DNA from: Kitasatospora sp. NBC_00458
GTDB lineage: Bacteria; Actinomycetota; Actinomycetes; Streptomycetales; Streptomycetaceae
Direction of reading: 5' to 3'
Assembly (NCBI RefSeq): GCF_036013975.1
Contig: NZ_CP107904.1
Coordinates: 1,364,001 to 1,428,000 of the forward strand
Length of the DNA: 64,000 bases
Both the position numbers and the translations under genes were made by a program. The notes under the pieces are model-generated. The model searched no databases. It saw nothing but the letters and a program-made list of their open reading frames with translations, and was not told the origin of the DNA. Of the stretch, positions 28,030 to 35,905 are shown in pieces. Position 1 is the first letter of the stretch. Each line of letters opens with the position of its first letter.

Positions 28030-29369
28030 CACTCGAATACACCCACGAACGCACGCTGCTGGGCGGACCGCTCCCGGCGTGGGACTCCCGGCTGATCGCG
28101 GCGCTGCGGATCCAGCGCGGCTGGACCCAGGAGGAGCTCGCGGAGTACTCCGGCCTGAGCGTGCGCACCATCAGGAACCTCGAACTCGGCCGGGTGCAGA
28201 ACCCGCGCCGTTCCTCGGTGGACCTGCTGGTGAACGCGCTCGGCGTGGCCGACGAGCAGCGGACGGGCACCGAGAGCCAGGACCACGCCGGGTGGCGGGG
28301 CCTGCCGGGGCCGAACCCGGCCCCGGTCGGCAGCCCGTCGGTGCAGCAGCAGCTCGCGAACACGGTCCGCACCAACCGGCTGACCACGTTCCTGGGCCCG
28401 GGCGGGGTCGGCAAGACCCGGATGGCGCTGAGCGTGGCCGCCCAGATCAGCCACTTCTTCCGGGACGGCGTGGAGGTCGTCGAACTCGGTGACATCGCGG
28501 CCGAGCGCGCCGGGGAGGAACGGACCGCCGAGGTCCTGTCCCGGGTGCGCCGGCAGCTGGGCCGGGGGCGCCCGACGGGCCGGGCCGGCGCCCCCGCCGC
28601 GGGCGGGGGCGGGGGCGGGGGCGCCGCGGCGGGGATCGAGGCGGGGATCGAGGCGGAGACCAGTGCGCTGCTCGTCCTGGACAACGCCGAGCACATCCCG
28701 GCGGGCGTCATGGCGGCCACCCGGGAGCTCCAGACCGCCTTCCCCGGCGTGCACATCCTGATCACGGCGCGCCGCCGGCTCACCGAACGGCTGGGCGCCA
28801 ACCGGGAGATCCAGCCGCTCCCGCTGGAGCAGGCGCCCGGCGAGCCGCTCTCCGCGGCGCCCGCCGTGGAGCTGTTCCTGCGGCACGTCGGGACGGGCTC
28901 CCGGGCCGCCGCGGAGCTGGAGAAGGACCTCCCGCTGATCGCCGAGCTCTGCCGGCGGCTCGGCGGCCTGCCGCGCTACATCGAGTTCGCCGCCGAGTGC
29001 CTGCGGGCCGTCCCGATCCGCCTGATGCTGTCGTACGGGCCCACCCCGGAGATGCTCTGGTCCAACGACCACGCACTGCTGCGCCACCAGCGGTCGGTGA
29101 CCGACTCCATCCGGTGGAGCATCGACCTGCTCAGCGACGACCACCGGGTCCTGCTGGAGCGGATCGCCGCCCTGCCCACCCGCCGGTTCGTCCTCGACGA
29201 GATCACCGCCGAGTACGACCGGCTGGGGCGCGGCACCTCGCCGAACCCGCTCACCCTCGTCTCGGACCTGCTGGACACCTCACTGCTGCTGCCCGAGCCG
29301 GTCCACCACTACCACTACCGGCTGGCCCCGTTCGTCGCCGAGGTGCTGCAGCGCGGCGGACGGGCCTGA
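28026..29369 (+). CDS. XRE-HTH plus P-loop (NB-ARC-like) regulator
   Basis: 447 residues; the ATG at 28026 overlaps the ABC gene stop. An XRE-type helix-turn-helix (RGWTQEELAEYSGLSVRTIRNLE, about 32-55) precedes an ATPase with P-loop GPGGVGKTR near 121-129 and Walker B LLVLDNAEH. A Gly-rich insert (about 190-215) lies between them. The C-terminal part resembles the start of the NB-ARC/winged-helix region of AfsR/LuxR-family regulators but ends without TPR repeats. It is the only clear transcription factor inside the cluster and is co-transcribed with the exporter, so it probably controls the cluster. Confidence 0.8.
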   Translation: MTLEYTHERTLLGGPLPAWDSRLIAALRIQRGWTQEELAEYSGLSVRTIRNLELGRVQNPRRSSVDLLVNALGVADEQRTGTESQDHAGWRGLPGPNPAPVGSPSVQQQLANTVRTNRLTTFLGPGGVGKTRMALSVAAQISHFFRDGVEVVELGDIAAERAGEERTAEVLSRVRRQLGRGRPTGRAGAPAAGGGGGGGAAAGIEAGIEAETSALLVLDNAEHIPAGVMAATRELQTAFPGVHILITARRRLTERLGANREIQPLPLEQAPGEPLSAAPAVELFLRHVGTGSRAAAELEKDLPLIAELCRRLGGLPRYIEFAAECLRAVPIRLMLSYGPTPEMLWSNDHALLRHQRSVTDSIRWSIDLLSDDHRVLLERIAALPTRRFVLDEITAEYDRLGRGTSPNPLTLVSDLLDTSLLLPEPVHHYHYRLAPFVAEVLQRGGRA

Positions 29370-29641
29370 ACCCGGCCCCTGCCCGTCGTGCTCGTCATCG
29401 TGCTCGTCATCGTGCTCGTGCTCGTGTTCGGGCTCGGCCTGCCCGTCTCCCCCGGGCCGACCCGTCTCGCTCCCCGCCCTGCCCGCTCCGCCGCTCCCCG
29501 CCCCGCCCTTCCCGGCCGCCCTTCCCGGCCCGGCCGTCCATCCCGCACCCGCACCCGCGTCCGTGCCGCGCCCGCCTCCCTCCCGGGCCTGCCGCGGGGT
29601 GCGCCAATCCGCGAGCCCCCTCCGGGGGCCGAATGCTGCAC

Positions 29642-29689
29642 CGGGGCCCGGTGGTTGCGGCGGTACGCCGCCGCAACCACCGGGCCCCG
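29642..29689. terminator. 22-bp bidirectional terminator between convergent genes
   Basis: The arms 29642-29663 and 29668-29689 pair around a 4-nt loop (one G-T closing pair). It ends both the regulator operon and the leftward ligase gene. The rest of 29370-29701 is C-rich with short GTGCTCGTCATC repeats near 29388-29425 and holds no gene. Confidence 0.85.
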
Positions 29690-29701
29690 TCCGCTGCCGG
29701 C

Positions 29702-30592
29702 TCAGCCGAAGTCGGGCCAGTCGTCGAGGTTGTCGCCGTGCGCGTGGATCAGCGCGGAGACGGTGCGTTCGAGCCCGAAGGCCATGCAGGAGCTGTGCGC
29801 CGGGCCCTCCCCCGCGAAGTCGATCGCGAACCGCTCGCCCAGGTGCTCCTTGTGGCAGTTGGCGGAGGCGATCGCGGTCCCCGGGTCGGTCTCGTGGACC
29901 GGGGCGTGGAACTCGTACTTGAGGTTCTGCTGGAGCTGGCTGGAGCGCATGAACCGGTCGCCGGGGCCGAAGAACGGGTCGCTGGCGGCCTGGACGGACA
30001 CCTTCAGGCCGAGCCGGGCGAACAGCGCCTCGCAGCGGGCGATCCAGGCGTCCCGCCACTCCCAGGCCTCGTCCTGGCCGGCGACCACGACGAACTCGCG
30101 CATCCGGAAGGCCCGGAAGCGGCCGTACTCACTGGTCGCCTCGTGCCGGTAGCAGTGGCCGACGGCGTCGAAGAAGCGCGCCTCCTCGATCGTGCCGTCC
30201 GCGATCTGCGGGTAGACGCTGTAGCAGACGGCCGGTGCCAGCACCACGTCGGTCTCCGCCCGCGCGGCGGGCGCCGGGGCGGCGGCCGGGCCCTCCGGTG
30301 CCCCGCCGACCTTCAGGGCGTGCACGGTGCCGAGCAGCTGCGGGAAGTTCTCGGCGTACTCGGCGCGGTCGATGTTCGCGCGCGGGACGACCGGCGGGTA
30401 CCAGGCCGGGCCCGTCGACGCCGAGGGGTCGACGGCGGTCAGCTCCGCCTGGAGCCGGTTCAGCACCGACTCGAACTTCGCGGTCTGGCCGAGCAGTCCG
30501 GGGACCCCGGTGGGCAGCACCCAGCCGGCCTCGGTCAGCTGCTCCAGCCGGCCCGGTGCGCCGGGCTCGTGGCCGGCGGTCGTGGTTGCCAT
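29702..30592 (-). CDS. Amino acid:carrier-protein ligase (seryl-tRNA-synthetase-like)
   Basis: 296 residues from the ATG at 30592; a GTG at 30604 is an alternative, and longer readings run into low-complexity sequence. It is a class II aminoacyl-tRNA-synthetase catalytic domain without a tRNA-binding arm: motif 2 (CYRHEATSEYGRFRAFRMREF) and motif 3 (SSCMAFGLERT) are visible, with Cys residues placed like the zinc ligands of atypical SerRSs. Such proteins aminoacylate the phosphopantetheine arm of a partner carrier protein, not tRNA. The adjacent upstream gene encodes a C-PCP protein, the obvious partner. The amino acid (known examples take Gly or Ala) cannot be read. Confidence 0.85.
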   Translation of the reverse strand: MATTTAGHEPGAPGRLEQLTEAGWVLPTGVPGLLGQTAKFESVLNRLQAELTAVDPSASTGPAWYPPVVPRANIDRAEYAENFPQLLGTVHALKVGGAPEGPAAAPAPAARAETDVVLAPAVCYSVYPQIADGTIEEARFFDAVGHCYRHEATSEYGRFRAFRMREFVVVAGQDEAWEWRDAWIARCEALFARLGLKVSVQAASDPFFGPGDRFMRSSQLQQNLKYEFHAPVHETDPGTAIASANCHKEHLGERFAIDFAGEGPAHSSCMAFGLERTVSALIHAHGDNLDDWPDFG

Positions 30593-30657
30593 CGTGAGAG
30601 TCACGCTCCTCTGGGAATGCGCGGGATGCGGGGTGGTGTGCGGAATGCGGGGTGGTG

Positions 30658-30753
30658 TGCGCGGTGCAGGGTCTGTGCGGTGCGGGCTCTGCGCGGTGCA
30701 GGGTCTGCGCGGTGCAGGGTCTGCGCGGTGCAGGGTCCGCGCGGTGCCGGGTG
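30658..30753. repeat. Six 16-bp tandem repeats upstream of the ligase gene
   Basis: The unit TGCGCGGTGCAGGGTC occurs exactly four times (30658, 30690, 30706, 30722), with two degenerate copies (30674, 30738). Just beyond it (about 30625-30660) are two copies of an ATGCGGGGTGGTGTGCG unit. The repeats lie between the C-PCP stop (30840) and the ligase start (30592). They are too short and closely packed for CRISPR. Confidence 0.9.
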
Positions 30754-30839
30754 GTGTCCCGGTGCGGGGAGTCCGGAGATCGGCGCGGGGAGTCCGGAGC
30801 GACACCGGGAGCCGGCGACCGCGGCCGCCCGCGGCGGGC

Positions 30840-32528
30840 CTACCAGCCGGCCTTCGCCGCGATCACCTCGTAGGCGCGGTCCAGGCCGGCCATCAGCTCG
30901 GGGATCTCGTTCACGTGGAGGGCGACGCCGAACGCCTTCTCCAGCTCGACGGTGAACTCGACGGCGAGCAGGGAGTCGACGCCCAGGTCGGCCTCGAAGG
31001 AGCCGGCCGCCTCGACCGCCTCGGGTGCCACGGAGAACACCGCGACGGCGACGTCACGGATCTGTGCGACGCGTTCGGCACGTCCGGTGCCGGTGCTCGT
31101 GCTCTTCATCGTTCCACTCTCGCTTCCGGGGGTCGGTGACTGCTGCCGGTCCTCGGGCCGTCCGCGCAGCTCGCGCAGGGTGGCCGGAAGGGTGCCGGCG
31201 ACGGCCGAGCGCAACAGGGCCAGGTAGTCCTCGGCCAGCTGCCGGGCGGTGCGCTCGGTGAACAGGGAGGTGTTGTACTTGAGCTTCGCCTGCACGGTGG
31301 CGGCCCGCCGGGTCACCTGGAGGGTGAGCTCGAACTGGCCCTGCTGCTGCGGCAGGTAGTACTCCGCGGCGCGGAGCCCGGCGTGCTCGACGTACCGGCC
31401 CGGTTCCAGGGCGGCCGCGATCGGGTCCGCCTCGGCGAGCTCGTTGAGCACGAACAGGACCGGGACCAGCCCGGGCCGGCCGGGGTCGCGCGGCAGGTCG
31501 ACGATCCGGGGCAGCAGCGCGAACGGGTGGTCGCGGTGCATCAGGCCCCGCCACAGCCCGGCGGCGGTGTCGCGCAGGACGGCGTCGAAGGAGGCGTCGG
31601 GGTCGATCCGGGCCCGTAGCGGGAGGGTGTTGACGAAGTACCCGATCGCCTCCCGCAGTTCCTCGCCGTGCCGCTGGGTGACCGGGTAGCCGAGCAGGAA
31701 GTCGGTCTGCCCGCCGAACCGGTAGAGGAGGACCTCGAAGACCGAGACCAGGAACGCGAACGCGGTCACGTTGCGCGCGGCCACCGCCTCGCCCAGCCCG
31801 GCCACCAGGTCGGGCGGCAGGACGAGTTCGGTCTCCGCGCCCTCGGCCCGGTAGACGGCGGGCCTCGGCCGGTCCGAGGGCAGCGCCGAGTGTCCTGCCA
31901 CGCCGTCGAGCTCGCGCCGCCAGTACCGCTCGGCCCGGGCCGCCCGCGGCGACCCCAGGTAGCCGCGCTGGCGCCGCGCGAACTCCTCGAACGCGGCGCC
32001 GTCGTCCTGCCCGGTGTGTTCGCCGCCCGCCGCGAGGGCCGCGTAGTGCGAGAGGATCTCGCGGCAGACCAGCAGCTGGGAGACGTTGTCCGCGACGATG
32101 TGGTGGGCCCCGGTCAGCAGGACGTCCGGGCCGCCGCGGGGGCGCAGCAGCGCGGCCCGGACCGGCGGTTCGCGGTCGAGACGGAACGGACGGCGCGCCA
32201 GTTCCAGTGCGAAGTCCCGGAGTTCGTCCCCTTCGAGGTCGGTTTCGTGCACTTCCAGGAGGTGCCCCGCCCGTGCGGCGGCTCCCGGGTGGCGGCGGAT
32301 CCGGCCGACGGCGTCGCTGCGGAACACCGAGTCGAGCAGGCGGTGGCCCGAGACCGTCGCCCGGACGGCCGACTCCAGGACGGCGGCGTCCACCGGGAAG
32401 TCCAGGCTCAGGGCTGCGGTGACGTTGTAGGCGGCGCTGTCGGGATCGAGATTCTGGATCAGCCAGAGCGCCTCCTGGCCGAGGGTCAGCTCTCCGCCGG
32501 CCGCGAGCGTGGAATTCCTCCGAATCAT
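30840..32528 (-). CDS. NRPS C-PCP didomain
   Basis: 562 residues from the ATG at 32528. A complete condensation domain (about 12-440) has the motif GAHHIVADN near 144: both His and the Asp are kept, and the final Gly is Asn. An in-frame linker leads to a C-terminal carrier with GVDSLLAVEF near 518. An internal ATG opens the carrier alone, so a free ACP might also be made. No Shine-Dalgarno precedes the start; the transcript may be leaderless. It probably accepts an amino acid from the aaRS-like ligase downstream, giving a module without an A domain. Confidence 0.85.
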   Translation of the reverse strand: MIRRNSTLAAGGELTLGQEALWLIQNLDPDSAAYNVTAALSLDFPVDAAVLESAVRATVSGHRLLDSVFRSDAVGRIRRHPGAAARAGHLLEVHETDLEGDELRDFALELARRPFRLDREPPVRAALLRPRGGPDVLLTGAHHIVADNVSQLLVCREILSHYAALAAGGEHTGQDDGAAFEEFARRQRGYLGSPRAARAERYWRRELDGVAGHSALPSDRPRPAVYRAEGAETELVLPPDLVAGLGEAVAARNVTAFAFLVSVFEVLLYRFGGQTDFLLGYPVTQRHGEELREAIGYFVNTLPLRARIDPDASFDAVLRDTAAGLWRGLMHRDHPFALLPRIVDLPRDPGRPGLVPVLFVLNELAEADPIAAALEPGRYVEHAGLRAAEYYLPQQQGQFELTLQVTRRAATVQAKLKYNTSLFTERTARQLAEDYLALLRSAVAGTLPATLRELRGRPEDRQQSPTPGSESGTMKSTSTGTGRAERVAQIRDVAVAVFSVAPEAVEAAGSFEADLGVDSLLAVEFTVELEKAFGVALHVNEIPELMAGLDRAYEVIAAKAGW

Positions 32529-32758
32529 GACCCAAGTACGGCACGGTCCCGCGGTTTGCGACAAGGAATCGGAACGGCAACTTTCCTGCCTGTCGGAAGC
32601 TGCCGGGCAGTTGCCTGTCCCGCTGTCGGGGCGGCTCCTACGCTTTGACCGTGCTGCCCGTGCCGACCCTTTCACCGGGCCGACCGCAGCGGCGGGAAAT
32701 GGGCGACTGGCGAATTCACCGACCGGCCTTGAATTATCCGATTGGGGGTTGACGAGCA
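32529..32758. promoter_or_regulatory. Divergent promoter region with shared motif at 32576-32590
   Basis: This 230-bp gap must hold promoters for the leftward C-PCP/ligase genes and the rightward 12-gene operon. The reverse complement of 32576-32590 (GGCAGGAAAGTTGCC) matches 22418-22432 at 13 of 15 positions, and its copy of GGACAGGCA is also present nearby (reverse complement of about 32611-32619). A TTGACC at about 32646 is a possible -35. Unlike the coding DNA, the last 60 bases are relatively A/T-rich. Confidence 0.4.
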
Positions 32759-33754
32759 TTGATCTATGAAAACGCGTACGAGATGATCCAGGACAATGTC
32801 TTCCTGCATCTCGCCGGCGCCGCCGAGAACATCGATCTCCATCTGAAGATCGAGGGTCTCAATCCCGCCGGGTCGATCAAGCTGAAGACCGCGCTGAGCA
32901 TGGTCGAGGACGCCGAACGGCGCGGGATCGTCCGCGCGGGGTGCAGCCTCATCGAGTCCTCCTCCGGCAGCCTCGGCATCGCGCTGGCGATGGTCTCCGC
33001 CGCCAAGGGGTACCGCTTCCTCTGCGTCACCGACCCCAACACCCCGGCGCTGAGCGTCGACATCATCCGGGCCCTCGGGTCCGAGGTGGTCGAGGTGAAC
33101 CGGCCGGACGCCGGCGGCGGCTACCTGGGCGGCCGGATCGCCTACATCCACGAGCGGCTGGCGGCGGACCCGGGGCTCGTCTGGCTGAACCAGTACGCGA
33201 ACCCGGCGAACTGGGCCGTCCACGACCGGTGCACGGCCGCGGCGATCACCGCCGAGATCCCGGACATCGACTACCTGTTCGTCGGCACCGGCACCTCCGG
33301 CACCCTGATGGGCTGCATCCAGCACTTCCGCCGGCACTCGCCCGGCACCCGGATCATCGCGGTGGACGCGGTCGGCTCCGTCAACTTCGACAGCGTCCCG
33401 GCGCCGCGCCACATCCCCGGGATCGGGGCGAGCCGGCGGCCGGAGATCTTCCGTCCGGAGCTCGTCGACGACGTGGTCCTGGTCTCCGAGGCGGAGACCG
33501 TCCGGACCTGCCGCTGGCTGGCCCGGCGGTACGGGCTGTTCGGCGGCGGTTCGACCGGCTCGGTGGTGCGGGCGGTGCTGCGGCGGGCCCCCGGGCTGCC
33601 GGAGGGCTCGCGCGTGGTGGCGATCTCGCCGGACCTCGGCGAACGCTACGCGCGCACCATCTACGACGACGCCTGGGTGACCGCCAAGTACGGTCCGGGC
33701 TGCCTCGACGACCCGGCGGACGACCTGTCCGAGCTGACGACGGTGAGGAACTGA
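32759..33754 (+). CDS. SbnA-type synthase of diaminopropionate pathway (PLP, cysteine-synthase fold)
   Basis: 331 residues from a TTG at 32759; an ATG at 32783 is the alternative. Fold-type II PLP enzyme: the PLP Lys is in NPAGSIKLKTAL, the substrate loop is SSSGSLG, and the phosphate loop is GTGTSGTL. SbnA-type enzymes join O-phosphoserine and glutamate into N-(1-amino-1-carboxy-2-ethyl)-glutamate. The SbnB homologue starts 3 bases downstream, which separates this from housekeeping cysteine synthases. Together they should supply L-2,3-diaminopropionate. First gene of the long rightward operon. Confidence 0.85.
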   Translation: MIYENAYEMIQDNVFLHLAGAAENIDLHLKIEGLNPAGSIKLKTALSMVEDAERRGIVRAGCSLIESSSGSLGIALAMVSAAKGYRFLCVTDPNTPALSVDIIRALGSEVVEVNRPDAGGGYLGGRIAYIHERLAADPGLVWLNQYANPANWAVHDRCTAAAITAEIPDIDYLFVGTGTSGTLMGCIQHFRRHSPGTRIIAVDAVGSVNFDSVPAPRHIPGIGASRRPEIFRPELVDDVVLVSEAETVRTCRWLARRYGLFGGGSTGSVVRAVLRRAPGLPEGSRVVAISPDLGERYARTIYDDAWVTAKYGPGCLDDPADDLSELTTVRN

Positions 33755-33757
33755 CCG

Positions 33758-34840
33758 ATGTTCACCTTCCAGGTGATGGGCGGGAAGAGCATCCGCGCCA
33801 TCATCGAGACGTCCCGACCGGAGATCTTCGCCCGGGTCCGGGAGACCTACCTGGCGCACCACCGCGGCGCGACGATCAACCCGAACAGCTACTTCCTGCG
33901 GTTCCCGGAGAAGCCCGACGCGCGGATCATCGCGCTCCCGGCGGCGCTGCGCGCCGACGGCGACGCGGACGGCGGGCCGGCCGGCGACGCGAACGGCGGC
34001 CCCGGGGACGGCACCGCCCGCACCGGCACCGCCCGCACCGGCGTGGCCGGCATCAAGTGGATCGGCAGCTTCCCCGGCAACGTCGCGCACAACGTCCCGC
34101 GCGCCTCGGCCGTCCTGCTGCTCAACGACCTGGAGACCGGCTACCCCTTCGCCTGCCTGGAGGCGGCGCAGATCAGCGCGGCCCGCACCGCGGCCTCCGC
34201 GGTGCTCGGGGCCGAGCAGCTGCACGGCTCCCGCACGGCGGGCCGGCTCGCGGTCGTCGGCGCGGGCGTCATCTCCCGCAACATCCTGGAGTTCTTCCAC
34301 GCCCTCGGCTGGTCCTTCGACCGCGTCGCGGTCCACGACCGGGTCGAGGAGTACGCGCGGAAGTCGGCCGGCCACGCCGGGGCGCTCGGCTACCGGACCT
34401 CCGTGCACACCACCCTCGCCGGGGCGGTGGACGGCGCCGACGTGGTGGTCCTGGCGACGACCGCCGCCACCCCGTACATCGTGGAGCCGGGCGCCCTCGC
34501 CCCCGGCCAGACCGTGCTCAACATCTCGCTGCGCGACATCGGCCCGGAGCTGATCGCCGCCTCGCACAACGTCGTCGACGACGTCGGGCACTGCCTCAAC
34601 GCGGGCACCTCGCCGCACCTGGCGGTGGAGAAGTTCGGGCACCGCGACTTCATCGACGGCACGATCGCCCAGCTCGTCCTCGGCGAGCTGCCGCTCGGCC
34701 CGGACAAGCCGCGGATCTTCTCGCCGTTCGGGCTGGGCGTGCTCGACCTCGCGGTCGGCCACGAGGTCCTGCGGATCGGCCGGGAGGACGGGCGGGTCCA
34801 GGACGTGCCGGACTTCTTCGCCGAGGTCGAACGATGGTGA
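33758..34840 (+). CDS. SbnB-type dehydrogenase of diaminopropionate pathway
   Basis: 360 residues; ornithine cyclodeaminase/mu-crystallin family with the Rossmann motif VVGAGVISRNILEF. SbnB oxidatively cleaves the SbnA product into L-2,3-diaminopropionate and 2-oxoglutarate. Typical SbnB features are present (MGGKSIRAII at the start, INPNSYFLRFP, IKWIGSFPGN). A ~30-residue Gly/Asp/Ala/Thr repeat insert (DGDADGGPAGDANGGPGDG, then TARTGTARTG) sits at about 67-98 and looks like a surface-loop expansion. Confidence 0.88.
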   Translation: MFTFQVMGGKSIRAIIETSRPEIFARVRETYLAHHRGATINPNSYFLRFPEKPDARIIALPAALRADGDADGGPAGDANGGPGDGTARTGTARTGVAGIKWIGSFPGNVAHNVPRASAVLLLNDLETGYPFACLEAAQISAARTAASAVLGAEQLHGSRTAGRLAVVGAGVISRNILEFFHALGWSFDRVAVHDRVEEYARKSAGHAGALGYRTSVHTTLAGAVDGADVVVLATTAATPYIVEPGALAPGQTVLNISLRDIGPELIAASHNVVDDVGHCLNAGTSPHLAVEKFGHRDFIDGTIAQLVLGELPLGPDKPRIFSPFGLGVLDLAVGHEVLRIGREDGRVQDVPDFFAEVERW

Positions 34841-34877
34841 ACGACGGCGGCCGCACGGCCCGAACGGAGGCTGGACC

Positions 34878-35825
34878 ATGACGAAGCACACCGCCAGGCA
34901 CCTGATCTCGCTCGACGACCTGTCCGACGCGGACCTGCGGGCGGTCGTCGACCGCGGCGCGGAGTTCTCCCGCCGGGCGGCGTCCGGGGAGGGCACCGGG
35001 AACACCGCGCTCGCCGGCCGCGTCGTCGGCGTCTACTTCCGCAAGACCTCGACCCGCACCCGCACCGCGTTCTCGGCCGGCGCGCTGCGGCTCGGCGCCG
35101 GGCTGGTCACCTACGGCCCGGCCGACCTGCAGCTCAACACCGGGGAGACCACCGAGGACACCGGCCGGGTGATGTCGCGGATGCTGGACGTCCTGGTGGC
35201 CCGCACCGCCGGCGACCCCGCCGAGCTGCGCGCCTGGGCGGACCAGGGCCGGATGTCCGTCGTCAACGCGATGAGCGCCGACGAGCACCCGACCCAGGGA
35301 CTGACCGACCTCACCACGCTCGCCGTGCGGTTCGGCGCGGTGGACGGCCTGAGCGTGCTGTACGTCGGCGAGGGGAACAACTCCGCCGCGGCGCTCGCCC
35401 TGGGGCTGAGCCGCCACCGGGGCGTCCGGCTGGAGCTGCGCACCCCGCCCGGCTACGGCCTGTCCGGCGCCGTGCTCGAACGCGCCCGGGAGCTGGCCGC
35501 CGGGCACGGCTCCACCGTGACCGAGCGGCACGACCTGGACGAGGTGCCCGCGGACTTCGACGCCGTCTACACGACGCGCTGGCAGACCACCGGGACCAGC
35601 AAGCCCGACCCGGACTGGCGGCGGGTGTTCGCGCCCTTCCAGGTGACGGCGGAGCTGCTGGCGCGCTCGCCCGGGGCGGTGTTCCTGCACGACCTCCCGG
35701 CCCACCGCGGCGAGGAGGTCACCGCCGAGGTGCTGGACGGGCCGGCGAGCATCGCCTTCGAGCAGGCCGAGAACAAGCTCCACAGCGCGATGGCCGTCCT
35801 GGAGTGGTGCCGTGACGCCGGCTGA
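34878..35825 (+). CDS. Ornithine-carbamoyltransferase-like enzyme, non-ornithine substrate likely
   Basis: 315 residues; the ATG has GGAGG 7 bases upstream. The carbamoyl-phosphate site is intact (STRTRTAF near 57 and HPTQGLTD near 135). The amino-acid side differs from true OTCs: the HCLP motif is HDLPAHRGEE, so the conserved Cys is Asp, and the usual second-domain SMG-type loop is not visible. Directly after SbnA/SbnB, it most likely carbamoylates diaminopropionate, free or carrier-bound, giving a ureidoalanine unit. This is inferred from context. Confidence 0.8.
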   Translation: MTKHTARHLISLDDLSDADLRAVVDRGAEFSRRAASGEGTGNTALAGRVVGVYFRKTSTRTRTAFSAGALRLGAGLVTYGPADLQLNTGETTEDTGRVMSRMLDVLVARTAGDPAELRAWADQGRMSVVNAMSADEHPTQGLTDLTTLAVRFGAVDGLSVLYVGEGNNSAAALALGLSRHRGVRLELRTPPGYGLSGAVLERARELAAGHGSTVTERHDLDEVPADFDAVYTTRWQTTGTSKPDPDWRRVFAPFQVTAELLARSPGAVFLHDLPAHRGEEVTAEVLDGPASIAFEQAENKLHSAMAVLEWCRDAG

Positions 35826-35905
35826 GCCCCGCCCGACGGCACCGCAGCGGGGCGGCGGGCGGCCCTCCGGGGCTCCGGCGGCCGCTCCGCGGAAGGGAGG
35901 GCGGC

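Noticed and set aside
30658..30753. Possible CRISPR array
   Set aside because: Units are 16 bp, directly abutting, without spacers, and no cas genes are present.
32759..34840. Staphyloferrin-like siderophore locus because of SbnA/SbnB
   Set aside because: No NIS (IucA/IucC-type) synthetase, citrate synthase or iron transporter is present; the pair only supplies diaminopropionate.
22588..35825. Viomycin/capreomycin-type (tuberactinomycin) cluster, given a VioC-like oxygenase, diaminopropionate genes and a carbamoyltransferase
   Set aside because: No capreomycidine-forming PLP enzyme was found, and the NRPS set and ACP operon do not match that pathway.
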